Assembly: GCF_020379485.1 (NCBI RefSeq) | Contig: NC_063436.1 | Span: forward strand, 24,798,423-24,862,422 | Length of the DNA: 64,000 bases | DNA from: Brassica napus | Lineage: Eukaryota; Streptophyta; Magnoliopsida; Brassicales; Brassicaceae | Direction: 5' to 3' | Shown: positions 16,112 through 29,010 of the stretch, piece by piece | How the letters are laid out: every line of letters begins with the position of its first letter | Numbering within the stretch: position 1 is the first letter of the stretch | Made by a program: the position numbers and the translations under genes | Notes under the pieces: model-generated | Told to the model about the DNA's origin: nothing | The model's input: the letters and a program-made list of their open reading frames with translations, nothing else | The model's database searches: none

Positions 16112-16863
16112 AATGTATTAAAGAGTTATTTCATTGTATATTGAAGATTTTTTTCAGTATAGTAATGGATCAAGCTTTTCATTTATTAACTTTTACCAAA
16201 ATAAAAATTTCTTCAATAAGTTATTTTCTATGATAAAGCTAAATTTTGGGGTGACCTTATGTTTTCTATGTAACGTTGTAAATTGTTTTACCAAGCTAAA
16301 CGTGACATTTTTTTCTCATACACATGCAATCGGTGAGGGAGCACGGAGCCGCCATACGGCCTTTATTCTGTCAACCATCTTGTCCTGCGGTGGTTATTCC
16401 ACGACGCTAATCTATTCTCAAATGCTACATAAGTCTAAACGGACTTGAGCGTTTAACAGTGCTGTTTTGAAGGTTTTACAATGAGTAAAATTTGATTTAC
16501 CAATTTTACTAGGCGTGTATTTTTGTTTGTGATGGCTTTTGTTGGGCCTTAAGTGCGATTTTATCAGTCGTAGTATTTTTGGGCCAGTTTGTTTGGCATT
16601 TTCAAATTATAATGCTAGATTCTTCTGCACGGCCTACTTTGTTGGCATGTCAGCTTTTGATCGGAAGCTCTTTTAAATAATGGAAAATGTCGATGGTCTT
16701 GCTGGATTCTTAAGCCTTTTTGGTACTTGGATTCTTGTCCGTGTATCGACGGCATCAAACACCAACTTTGTGAGTTTCCATAATTTCCAAACACAACAAC
16801 AAGATGAACTTAGACAATGAATATCATGAATTGGAAGACTATCTAAACTCAAGTATAAATTAA

Positions 16864-17046
16864 GTTTGTTTGGAAACATGTATAGTAATTTTTTAAAAAA
16901 ATTTGTTTAGAAATATAGATTGTAGTTTAAAAAAAAAGTTTGTTTGGAAACATGAATTGCAGTTTTAAAAAAAAGTTTGTGTGGAAACATAGATTGTAGT
17001 TTTAAAACATGTTTGTTTGAAAACATGGATAATGTATATTAAGAAA
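16864..17046. repeat. Five degenerate tandem copies of a 37-bp unit
   Basis: Copies begin at 16864, 16901, 16938, 16975 and 17011, each starting with a form of GTTTGTTTGGAAACATG followed by a T then A run. The regular 36-37 base spacing shows a true tandem array rather than chance AT richness. Confidence 0.8.
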
Positions 17047-17099
17047 AAAAAAGTAATGGGCTTAATTTAGAAGTCCATTATATTATGAGAAACTATTTA

Positions 17100-17839
17100 T
17101 CTGGTAGTATTCAATCGGATTCGGTTCAGATCTGTTTGGATTTCAGGTTTCTGGGGTCAAATATTTCAGTCTCATTCTAATATTTCTAAATTTCAGTTCG
17201 GATTTGCTTTGGATTTTTGAGGGTTCGGTTCGAGTTAGGATAACCCATTTAAATTAATTTTAAAATTTTAAAATTCATTATATATTTATATACTTTAAAT
17301 TTGTCAAAAACTACAAAGAAAATAATATATTAAATATAAATTTGAATAACATATGTCAGAATACCTAAACTTAACATATAAATTATTTTAGTTCAAATAT
17401 TTGGATAGAGAATCAATAATTATTTTAAGTATTTTTGGTGTTTTAAGTATACTTTTACTATTTTATATATTTACTATTGATTATTCGTATATATTTTCAA
17501 GTATTTAAACCAGCTTAAAAGTATTATATATATTCTAGATGTTTTTTATATATTAAATCAAAAAATAATTAATATATATAAGTATATAAATCTATTTTGG
17601 ATACATTCGCGTACCCGGAATACTTCGGTTCAGATCAGATTCGGTTTCGGTTCTCCAAAACTAAAATTTTGAATAATTTGGATATTTAATCAATTTTGGT
17701 TTGGGTTTAGTACTACTTTTTCGGATCGAGATTGGTTCGGTTCTTCAGATTCGGATATTCTACGTAACCCTTATATTATTGACATAAAAAACAAATAAAA
17801 AATATTTTTGAAAACTATACCCGCGCGTCAAAGTCTAGT
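17100..17839. mobile_element. Transposon debris rich in GGTTCGGTTC motifs
   Basis: Several GATTCGGTTCAGATC and GGTTCGGTTC segments occur at 17110-17240 and 17620-17760, a pattern often seen in Brassicaceae non-autonomous elements. The right side ends CCCGCGCGTCAAAGTCTAGT (up to 17839), similar to the CTAGT terminus at 55305-55309 read on the other strand. This suggests a Helitron-like 3' end, but no good hairpin is left. Class assignment is tentative. Confidence 0.35.
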
Positions 17840-19194
17840 TCCTTCTTATAACCAAAATAATGCTAATTGGCTCGTCTCTTTATGTATATGGATGCTATAT
17901 CTAGACTTCATCCAAATGCTTTGCCAAGATTCAACATTTCGATATTTACTTTTTCCAATAAATTCATTGTTGAGAACAATAACTTATTTAAGAACAATAA
18001 ATTTACCAGTCGACTAGTGTCAAACATCCCTTATATACTAAATCACAAGTCACTCAAGCAATAAGATTTTGACATGTGTAATTGTTTTACAAGATTCAAA
18101 TAAATCAAAATCATACCAGGTTCTATTAACTTAAATATTTGGTTAACTGCATAAATTCCTATTTTTCTCTCACACGTACAAAAATGACTTTAGTACCTCT
18201 TTCGATATGTAACTGCTTCGTCTCTCCATTTTTTGTTTAAAAACTATTATATTTCTTTCTCTGTTTGGTGTAAGAAAGAATACTAAGCAGAAATGATAAT
18301 ATTTCTTTCTCTTGCCCTACTCGACAGTCATCTTTTTATGGTTTTATTTTACTTTTTAATGTGGCAAAGATTGATTATTTAAATTGTTTATTCTCTTTTC
18401 CTGAACACATTTATATTACCCCTATATTTTTCTGCATGATTCAAAGTTGAAGATTTTATCCTTCTATTTTGTAGCTTGAACTTCCACAAATGATGAAAAA
18501 TCAGAGTGTTATTTCACAAAATATTACTCTGTCAGAAGCATGAAATTATTCTAAGTATGGAAAGCTTTCTTATGGACAAAGATAAACACATCTACATTTT
18601 TAATTATGATAACTAAAAATCTGTTTAAATAAACAAAACTTAGCTATGTTTAAGTATGTTTAATAGTCTTCTTTTATATAATAATTATGCCCATACGTAG
18701 CAAAATGTATACTTTTATCTTAACTTTTTTTATAGAAACAAGCTTTCAAAAACATGCATGCTGTATATATTTCTCAAAACTAACATCATAGAAATTGTTT
18801 CAGTATTTCTAAATTTTTGTATTAATGTGTTACCTAGGTGTGAAATAATATGTAACAAAATAATATTTTGTTTTGATAGTCATTACAATTTTATGATCAA
18901 ATAGTTTAGAAAACATTAAAATTGTAGGTGCGTAGTACCGGGGATACTACTAGTATTTTATAAATTAAAGGTTAGATCGGTTAAAGATACATACTATTTC
19001 CCGTGATCCGAAAAGTTTATCGCAGTTTTAGAGTGCTAAAGGAAAAATATAGTTCATGTTAACAGCTATGTTGCAGCTGGCTAGACGAAAATGAAAATAA
19101 ACATCGACGAGAGATCTAATAAGCATAGACAAAGTCTATATTATGGAGTGAGGCCGACATAGTTTATTGGCGATTTAGCATTTGATTGATGGTA

Positions 19195-19196
<2 letters not shown>

Positions 19197-19228
<32 letters not shown>
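19197..19228. repeat. (AT)16 microsatellite
   Basis: An uninterrupted run of 16 AT units. A shorter AT run lies at about 22730-22752. Confidence 0.95.
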
Positions 19229-19232
<4 letters not shown>

Positions 19233-20331
19233 TCTTCACAATATAGTAAGGAGTAGGACAAAATACCGGCATAAACTTCTAACTGAAATAGAATTAGCAA
19301 AGACCACTTTTAAACCTGTTCTAGTTCAGTTATAAGTAGAGTTTTAACAATAACCTATAAATAAGTGACAAGTCATGAAATAAGGACACACAAAGTCACA
19401 TTACTTAGTTTCGATCATACTTCTAAGTTCTAATGTAGTAGGTACTTTTAAAGAACTCAAAGTCACATTTCCGAAACCAAGTACGAAAAATATAATTAAC
19501 GCTATGCGTAAAGGACACATCTCTACTTTAGAGGTGCTCATCTTAACGTTTGAAATTGACTTTATCCGGACAGATTTTCGCCTGTGGACGGCTGGGACTT
19601 TCTATCCATATGTGACAAAATTGGTCTTACTGATTTTTTACATAAATATTTTGAAACTGAGCTTTTGTTGTCTTGCTTTTCTAGAAGAAACCCATTTTTC
19701 AAAAGAACTTATTAATAATATGGGCCAGATGATTGTATAATGCTTTTTATTTGACTTTAAAAATCCAGTTCACAAAAAGTATATGTGTTAGCATTTTTAC
19801 ACATATTAATAGGTTTTCAAGTATATTTATATACATCTTTCTATTAAACTACTAATTAAGTATACTAAATTCCAATTTTGTTTACTTTAGACAGGATAAA
19901 ATTAGGTATTCTTTTATCTGAATCATTAATTTAAAATAGTATGATGTCACTGTTCGTATAAATAAGGCCTTCCAAATTTATTTAGTACTGTATTATGTAT
20001 CAACCCTTGTACTCTCATTGTTTTACTATAATGTTCTATAATGTCCATTTTCTTTGTATAATTAGAGTGGGGGAAGGTGGATAACCCATTCTGACGTATA
20101 AATGACGTACGGATTAGGTGGTCATCGACCATTTATAACTACAGTATAAGCTTTTGGCCGTACGGACGACACAAGTTTACTATCAAAGTCCAATAGTCAA
20201 TTTTTTGGCGACAGTATTTCAAATGTTCTTTTTAAAAGACAATACGTCAAATGTTCGCGCTTGATTCATAAGCGTTGGGGAAATTTTAAATAGGACCATA
20301 TGGATGATGCAGATCACAAAGTCAAAACCGG

Positions 20332-20560
20332 CTTATATCTTGATACGATTAAATTCGGCGACACTAGTTTCTTGAATTTTTTTTAATCATCTACGGAATA
20401 TATATCTCCTTCAAAAACGAACATCAACATCACAAATTCAATTTTGACTTATATCTTGATACGACTAAATTAGGCGATACTATTTGCTTGAAGTTTTTTC
20501 ATCTTCTGTGGAATATATCTCCTTCAAAAACGAACAACAACATCACAAATTCAAATCCAA
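20332..20560. repeat. Two tandem copies of a 116-bp unit
   Basis: Both copies start CTTATATCTTGATACGA (20332 and 20448) and contain TCTCCTTCAAAAACGAACA and ACATCACAAATTCAA at the same relative places. The second copy is 113 bp. A third copy begins at 20561 but fades after a few bases. Confidence 0.85.
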
Positions 20561-21169
20561 CTTATATAATATGAAACATTATCTAATAGTTACGTATAAA
20601 ACTTGGTAGAAAACTAGATATTGAATTTAGGAGAGAGTTAAATTAGGTTAACTCTATGAACCTCCAAACTTCACCACAATCTTTTGTATGTTTCTGATCA
20701 AGTGGTATATATAAACACAACACGAATTGTATGCGAGAAAAACACGTTTTGTTGTTTGTCATGAACATAGATCGCACACACACACGAAAACAAACGGAAG
20801 CATGTTGGTAGACTTTTTGCTATGGGTCTGAAATTCATATATACGCAACCGCCCAAATTTATTGGGTGAATTTGCCAAATGACCAAATTTGAAAAGGAAA
20901 TTAAGTGCAAAACATTGATTTTGAAATAATAAAGTCCATAACAATTATGTCAATTCTATCAGGTATTACTTTTTTTTGTTCAAGCTGCCAGTAATAGATA
21001 CAGAAACTGATGACATCAACAATTTGACATCCCACGATTAATTATCACACATAATACAACCAACACCACACTTTTGTTTAACACATAAATATGCATCTAA
21101 TTTTCTATACCATATCCCTAAAATTAATAGGATTCAAAATCCACTCACATCTAGTAAATACTAAACTTT

Positions 21170-21680
21170 AATCCAAACCTCAACTCCTAAATACTAAACC
21201 CTAAACTTTAAACATCACCCTTCCATCTATATATATACTAAACCCTAAACCCTAATTACTGAATCCTAAATCCAAATATAAACCTTAAACCCAATTATCA
21301 AAATTTGAAAATAGTATATAATATTATGTAATATTAAACTAAATTCAAACAAAATTCCTCAATGCTAAACTCAGACTTAACTTTTGAATACTAAACCCAA
21401 AAATACTATCACTAAACCCAAACCTAAAGTCTCACCTTCCCAATATTAAACCCTAAATCCTAATCATTAAACCCTAAACCCAAGTATAGACTATAAACCC
21501 AAATAGAATGGAACAAAATACATAGTATAGTACAAATTGGTGAGCAAAAAAAAAATCATTCTTTATTAATCGTCAAATGGAACATACATAATACGATCAC
21601 TAAACCCAAACCTCAACCCCCACCTTCCAAATACTAAACCCTAAATCCAAGTATAAACTCTAAACCCAAATAGTATAGAA
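21170..21680. repeat. Degenerate telomere-like (CCCTAAA) repeats
   Basis: Many short ACTAAACCCTAAACC-like units are scattered among AT-rich bases, for example TAAACCCTAAACCCTAA at 21239-21255. Units are separated by non-telomeric words such as AAATACTAAAC, so this is an interstitial or transposon-derived repeat, not a telomere. Similar repeats in the opposite orientation occur at 40650-40770. Confidence 0.75.
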
Positions 21681-24523
21681 TAAAATACATAGCATAGTAC
21701 ATATAGTTGTAAACAAGAAATTGATAAATAATGAATTTATCAAACAATCGATGATACAATAATACAACAACCGTAGCATACTATTTAGTTTGATACTTGC
21801 GAATTGTACAAAAATATAAGAATTGTACTATACTATAATTTTCTTTCACTATATATAGTATAGTCGACGAGTTCATCTTCTTCACATCTTCCTCTTTTTA
21901 CAGACATGGTGATACACACATTCACTAGTCCAGAGTAATCATTCTTCACCATACCATATCAATACATCATACTATAACAATTTAAATAACAACGAAAAAA
22001 ATCAAGATCAACAACATTAAAAAAAAAACTCAAAAAAAAAAAATCGTGATGTCACCTCGTCGTTCTCTACGGTGCCATCTTCTCCTCCACACTCAATTCC
22101 ACAAGCCCAGAATCCATGTTCTTTCTTCGTCTAGTGGTTTGTGTTCGTATGTATGAAAAAGAAATAGAGCTTGGAGGAGAAGAGGAAGAAGAAGAGAAAG
22201 AGATGTGGAACAATGATAACCACAATTTATTAAATTATTTATTTAATATTTCTTTTAATAAAAAAATTTTCAGCAGGTTACACAGGTTGAATTGAAGGGT
22301 AATATAGCATTATTACATAAAATACATGTATTGTAGATGAAAGTTATGAGTTTTAGTTATCTAATTAATTATAATTTGTTTGAAGGTTATGCAGTCCAAT
22401 TCCCCAAATTTATTTTACAATTATTGGTAGACTTTATCTGATTCTTTGTTTTGAAGTCAATAGATTAATATTGCAGTTTTTTTTCCCAACTTATAATTTC
22501 AACCTTTTACGAAAAAGGATGTTTTTAAGTTTTATAATACCTCACAACCTTGTTTTAGTGAAATCTTAAACGATGCAACAAAAAAAAAGAGAGTTAGCAT
22601 TGAACATAACAATTACGGAAATTATCTCAAATAGACTATTTTAAGTTTTGTCACAAAAAAAAAACTTTTAAAGAAGAAAATGATTAAAATAAATTTTAGT
22701 AAAGAAGAAAAAGACTTTTATACCTTAGATATATATATATATATATATATATAAATTAAAAAAATATATAGATTCGAATTGTCTTCAAATTCAATTTTTT
22801 CCAAATTTTCTTTTTGGAGTTCTAAAATGCTTTTTGAAACTATTTTAATTTTTTTGAACTTTTAATATTTATTTTAAAAAAAAATTAAACTTCACCTCTT
22901 AACTCTAAACCCTAAGATCTAAATTAGTTAACTCTAAGAATATAAGTGTATATTTATTTATTTAATGAAACATTTAGTTATTTTAATTCTTATAGCCTAT
23001 ATTTGTGACAAAGGCAATTTTAGGGGTATCTAGGGTTACTTCTCTAAGAATAATGTATGAACTTAAAAAAAGAGTTTTAACATTTTTACCAAAAAAAACA
23101 AACTTTAAAAAAGAGTTAGAACTATGCTATATTGGAAAAATATTTCTTTGACCCCTACCTATTAGGTTAATTATGTAACCTTCGATCCAACACACATACA
23201 CACAACAACGTAAGACTTTGCTTTATAAACTACGAAATGATCAGTTATCAGTGATCAGTGATCAGAAATCATTATGGTCTCTATGAAGAACGGAACAGCA
23301 AAAAAAGTCATCCTACAATATGCATATATAGAGCAATAAATAGTTGACAGAGAGACATCAGACATGTATACCTTTTAGAAGGTCCACTGAAAAACAATAC
23401 ACATGACAAAGAAAAAAATCATGTCAAAATCACAGCATTTATTCGATCACAATGTGTTTATGTCCAATCCACGAGTCAAAAATTAACAGCTCATCCAAAA
23501 TGTCGTTCAACACATGACAAGCGGGACCTACATATCTCTTATTGAGTTCCACGTGTACTCGTCTTAAATGGTGTTTGATACATACGCGTGTAGAGCGATT
23601 ACAAAAACCTACGCCATGATTTCAATTATATGGAAGCTTACTTTTTTTCTTTGATTACATGCCAATTCATAGACACGTGTCGTCATCCATTAGATACTTT
23701 TGTAGTCCCGTGAAACAATAGTTATGACTCCATTAACTTCTGCACGTATAGTAGTTTAGTTTCTATAGTTCTTTTGAGAAAAACAAGTGCAGAAGTTAAT
23801 GGAACTGAAGCTTCTATAGTTATATTTGTCTTTTCTAGTAAATATCACTCTAGAGTCTTTTCAGGCTTGTCTTGCGTCTTGTAGTCTTTTCAATTACTCA
23901 TTGTCTGGCAGTTGTACAGATGATATAAAAGAAATACCAGTGTAAATGTAATTAATCATTAATTTTTTTTGACTTAATAATTAATAATTAATTTGGTTGA
24001 CAAAAAAAAAATTAATAATTAATTTGAAATAATACTTTAGGTTTTGCTGGGATGCATGTGGTTGATCTTGTGATCATAAAAATGAAATACGTATATAATA
24101 TACAGGTTATATGGTGAATTATTTGGACCTACAAGTTTGTTTGGCTCATACGTTCCCATTAGTACCTTTTGGGGAACATGACATAAGTCAATAATGTAAT
24201 TATTAAAATATTTATTTCATGTCTATATCAGGAAATTTTAGCATCTCATATCAATTATACATCATTGAATCATATATAATCTTGAGAGGAGACTATACAT
24301 ATGTAAAAGTAAAGCCGGCCAAATATAAATATTTAAATATAAACTGGATATCAATAATGAAAACTCCATTACTAAAAATAGTAGTAATATAATCCCTAAG
24401 TAAAAACAAGAAAACAAATGATATTTTACATGTAAAAAAATGCAAATACACAAAAACAAGTCTTAAAATTTTAAAAGAAAAATAAAAAACGATCCAACAA
24501 TGAATTTATTTTGTTTCTTGAAT

Positions 24524-25783
24524 TTATATGATAACACCACTAATGCCCAAAACATCTGGAATATCAAACTTCATGAGATTATTGCAATAGCTTTCCATTT
24601 CATCCTCAGTGCTGCAACTGCTACTATCGATGTAAGTTGTGGAGCCTGAGTTTAACGTAGTGGGGCTCGAGGATGGTGTATTCAAGACCGAATTAGCGAA
24701 GTTGAAACTCTGATCTGAATGAGAAGGATCTAATACAAAACTAGAGCTTTCATAATCGTTAAATGTTGGAATATTGCAATCTTGGACCGACGCATTCGAG
24801 GTTGAAGCGAAAGTATGTTCTCCGAAACCATTGAACTGATGGTCCATGTCATTAAACTGATATTCATTGGGGAATGGCGGCAAGCAAGACTGGAGCTCTT
24901 GATGGTCGGTTTGATATTGATTTACTCCGGTTTGGTTAACGTCATGACGATAAAGCGTATGGTTCTCGTGGTCGTGGGTGCTTGAGTCATGATCCACCAT
25001 GTAGTTTTGGTTTTGGTTTTGAGAGGAGAGAGAGGTAGCGAACTTGAGTATTTCGGGGTTAACCAATGGATATTGTTGCTGCTGACGATGAGCATCCATC
25101 ATGAGTGTTGATATGTTCACGTGATGTAAAGAGGAATTGGATAGAGATGACGCTAAGATGGTTGAGATGTCAAGGAGATCGAGTCGTGGACTGTGAGTCA
25201 CTGGATCAATCCCCATTCTAAGTAGCTTCTTTCTTATATGTGTGTTCCAAAAGTTTTTGACCTCGTTATCAGTTCTTCCGGGCAAACGCGCAGCAATCGC
25301 AGACCATCTATAAAAATTAATATAATAAAAATAGACATAAGAATCTTAAACTAGTTCAAACTTCAAAGTAAATATTGCCTGAGAAAAATAAGTTTTTTTG
25401 GTAGAATAAAGAAAAGACATAGTTAAACTCACTTGTTTCCTAAGAAACTATGAAGCTTAATAATTGTTTCTTCTTCTTCGAAGGAGAATCTTCCTCGCTT
25501 TATATCTGGTCGGAGATAGTTAGTCCACCTTAATCGGCAACTCTTGCCACATCTCTGCAAACCTGATAAATAAGAGATGAAACAAAACGATTAAAAATGA
25601 AACAAAATTATTACTAAAACATGATTTAAAGTTCAGATTAAGAGACATACCAGCATTTTTGGGGAGGGTTCTCCAGTTACCATATCCATGTTTCTGGATA
25701 TACTCGATAAGCTTCTGGTCTTCCTCTGAAGTCCATGGCCCTTTCTTGAGTCCGTTCTTCTCGCAACAAGGTGATCGCCCCAT
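24524..25783 (-). CDS. MYB102: R2R3-MYB transcription factor MYB102
   Basis: Three exons, 25783-25651, 25562-25433 and 25307-24524, with GT-AG borders, give 348 residues. The two MYB repeats occupy about residues 9-116: [20 protein letters not shown] then [20 protein letters not shown], with the helix-turn-helix segments [18 protein letters not shown] and [20 protein letters not shown]. Intron positions are those of most plant R2R3-MYB genes. The Ser-, Asn- and Gln-rich tail ends in an acidic segment with [20 protein letters not shown], probably an activation domain. The whole length resembles Arabidopsis MYB102 (At4g21440), a nuclear factor tied to wounding, osmotic stress and insect response. 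Its place after JMJ28 agrees with that order. A TATA box lies at 25926-25933. Confidence 0.95.
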
Positions 25784-25925
25784 TTGATGTTTTTGATGAT
25801 TAATGATTAATCACAAGAAGTTGGTAAATCTGCTTTTGTCAATTGTGAGCTAATCTGAGAGTTTAAAGGAAATTATGAGAAAGAGAGAAGTAAAGGTCAT
25901 ATGGTACGTAAAGGAAAGTACGAAG

Positions 25926-25933
25926 TATATATA
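25926..25933 (-). promoter_or_regulatory. Probable TATA box of MYB102
   Basis: TATATATA about 145 bases upstream of the start codon, leaving room for a leader of about 110 bases. The only strong candidate close to the gene. Confidence 0.55.
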
Positions 25934-27654
25934 GGCATTGAAGAAGAGGGGAAGTCAATATGGTTCGGTGCCGTCCTCGGTTTCACAATTAGTATACGTG
26001 TCCCTTTAGTTTTTTTTTCTTAAAAATCGAATAGATGTTGTGTTTATACTTATACCATGGTATCTGTTTATTATGTACATGCCTATTATTGGCTTGATGA
26101 TTTCCTTTTGGAGTTTGAGTCTGTTTTTATGCTTACATATTAACTAAAAAATTGAACAGGACGTTTATAACTAACCGCACAGATGCAGAACACATACTTT
26201 TTTTTAAAGGGATACCATTTGCAAAACACATACTTAAAAGATACAAAGCATATACACAAATTAAAATAAATAAAACACGGTGTTTCGTTGTACACTTATA
26301 ATTACAAATGCTCTATATTTTCTAAAGCAGTAAAGCACTATTTACAAACTCAAACTCAAACTCAAGAGAACACCACCGACCATGTTAATTTTTTGCTAAA
26401 AAACAGGATAGTGAAAGATACTTCTTGAAACAGGTTGTGTCATTGTTTCCTCGTGAGTACTGTTGAATTTACTAAACATTTGCTGGAGCGGTGATCAACA
26501 TTTTCTTAAAAATTAATAAAAGTATCTTAATAAGCCTATAATAAGCTTTCTTGCTCTATCGAAACTTTGATAACTCTTAAAAGTAGCTGTAACGTTGAAA
26601 AATGCAGTTTTGTTAGTCCTATTCAGCATGATCGTAATTTAGCAAAAAAAATATTCATCATGATCATGAAACATATATATGACATGAGTTAAACAACCTA
26701 AGATCATTTCCAAAGTAAAACAAGAGTAACCTTTATTCTCATCAATTTCTCAGCAATAATCATTGATAATTCTTTTTGGGTCAAATCATCGATAATCCTT
26801 AAAATGGTTACAACATCAAGGAAGTAATGAAAAAAACGTAACGAAAATTTATAAAATTATCTAGCTCTAGCATATAAGAATCGACGTACCCATGTTTAAT
26901 GTAAACATCATACTCACATGTAAAAATTCACTTGTAAAAGAAATACGCTTAAATATTCAAATCTCGTTCCTAAAGAGGGGACGACTAATTAACATGATGT
27001 AGTTATCGTAGTTTTCGCATAAGTATTGGTATTACTATATTGGTTACTGTAAAAACGAAAATTGTAATACTATTGTAAATTAATATGCAACACAAGGAAA
27101 TATATAGTTGGTTCACCCCTTTTTAACGCTTAAATATGGTATTACAGATTACTGTAGTCTGTATCAACTATCAAGTAGATAAACTAGTAGTAATAATTTT
27201 TTTTTGAATACCAGAAAATTTGGAGTCGAAGTTCGTAATCATTCCTAGTATGAAATCACAATATGTAATATTAATTTCGTCTCAGTTTTCAGTAGCACTG
27301 AAGATTTCTGCATAATAACCAATGGTCCTTTGTAGCTCAACTGATGATTTTTTAAATAATAATAATGATAGTTTACCCATGATTAAAAAAAGTTTTGATA
27401 ATTAAAGTAACACAATCAATGGGTTGAGGATTGTGGAAAGAGCGTCGCTCTCCAAGCTTTGGGAGAAGCTTTCTTATTACCTGTCGCCAACATGAAGACG
27501 CCAGTTCGTTTCTCCCTCTCAGTTTCAACTCCTATCCTGTTTTTTATTCTCTGGACTATATTTTCCACTTTTTGTTTAAAAAGTAAACGACAATAACAAA
27601 AACGTGTAATAACAAAAATATATACGTTACACTTAACTTTTAATCAATTATCTA

Positions 27655-27964
27655 ATCAAATAAATTAAAATTTCGTTTTTAATTTTTAATAGTTATACAT
27701 TTTATTCATTAAGGGTATAAACGATATTAACTACTCTAACTTTTAACGATATTAAAGACTTGTTATTTGTACACTATATTCATAATTTTAGTAAAAAATC
27801 TATTTGATTAATATTTAATTATATAATTTATTTTTTTTAATTTTTACTAAAATACTTAAAATTATCTACTCAAATAAATTAAAATTTCGTTTTTATTTTT
27901 TAATTTAGTTATACATTTTTTTCATTAAGGGTATAAACGATATTAAACACTCTAACTTTTAACG
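27655..27964. repeat. Direct repeat of about 90 bp, 214 bp apart
   Basis: AAATTAAAATTTCGTTTTTA begins a shared block at 27662 and 27876; both copies run through CATTAAGGGTATAAACGATA to ACTCTAACTTTTAACG. A local duplication or two related transposon ends. Confidence 0.8.
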
Positions 27965-28852
27965 TGAGAGCTTGTTTCCAAAAATTTACTTCGCAAAAAT
28001 AGTATAGATACTGAGATCATAAAATATTCGGAGAAATTGTTCCTTTTTGTGTGCAACTAATATATTTTGACATCATTCATTCATTTAAACTAGAGTCATT
28101 GAATACGTCTTCTTGTGGCAGAGATCTACACCGCAGTGTGGATTATCGAACCGTTTTAAGTTAAGAACCTATAGACTCCACTGCGTACTATAGGAACTTC
28201 AAATAATTGTGAATAGCAATAGATTTGTGAATAATTAATTAACTGGCATTCAGAAAAATACACGTATCACTTTCAAATCAATATTATTTGATTATAGTTA
28301 GACTCCACTGCGTACTAAATCTAATGTAAGCATCATTAAACTAAATCTTATTAATCGTCTTATTCTTATGAATCCAAATTATTAGGAACTTCATGCATGC
28401 TAAAAGTTACTTATATAACCATTTCTTCCGGAGGTCTTATTAATCTGTTTTAGCGACTATTTAAAGAAGCTTAATTAAATAACATTAATGATCCGTAATA
28501 TTAGGGTTATGTGACATAACTTATGTCTCGGTGCTTGAGATTGAAGAATCTATCGGGTCCAACGACAAACGAAATCGTTACAAACTTACAAGGTGCGAAA
28601 TTATGCCGTTCAACCAATTATTAATTGAGTCAAATCTAAATTAAAAACTAAGAATAAGGTAATTAGGTGTTAATGCTATATTAGGCTATAATCTGTCGAA
28701 AGCTAGCTAGGGCTTTCCTCAATTCCTTGCGCATGGTGTATCATTTGCCACAACGAGAAGCCCACGTGTATATATAGTTGACCAAATCTCAATAGTTGAT
28801 TAACGTTTTTGACAAATTAATTAACTGATTATTTATATACACATGATACATG

Positions 28853-29010
28853 TATGATCTAGCGGTCCTTATGATTCCATAATATTGTATGCAACAAAAA
28901 TCGCAATTAACAATTTGATCTGATTATTTAGTATGATCTAGCGGTCCGTATGATTCCATAAAATTGTATGCAACAAAAATCGCAATTAACAATTTGATCT
29001 GATTATTTGA
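28853..29010. repeat. Tandem duplication of a 79-bp unit
   Basis: Two adjacent copies start TATGATCTAGCGGTCC at 28853 and 28932 and differ at only about two to four positions, so the duplication is recent. Confidence 0.9.

Larger units (their letters stand above)
16112..24523. other. Gene-poor region between TRIM and MYB102
   Basis: Very AT-rich DNA with many stops in all frames; I see no gene. The open frames at 16134-16448, 17808-18064 and 19504-19740 look random and resemble no family I know. The repeats in it are listed separately: the 37-bp tandem array, transposon-like GGTTCGG-rich DNA, an AT microsatellite, the 116-bp tandem copies and telomere-like repeats. Bases 22060-22220 are pyrimidine- then purine-rich (a GAAGAGGAAGAAGAAGAG tract) and may be the transcribed edge of a decayed element. 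Confidence 0.55.

Noticed and set aside
16134..16448. 104-codon plus-strand frame after the TRIM
   Set aside because: AT-rich, hydrophobic by composition, no homology that I know; likely chance.
21170..21680. True telomere or chromosome end
   Set aside because: Units are degenerate, interrupted, and flanked on both sides by ordinary DNA.
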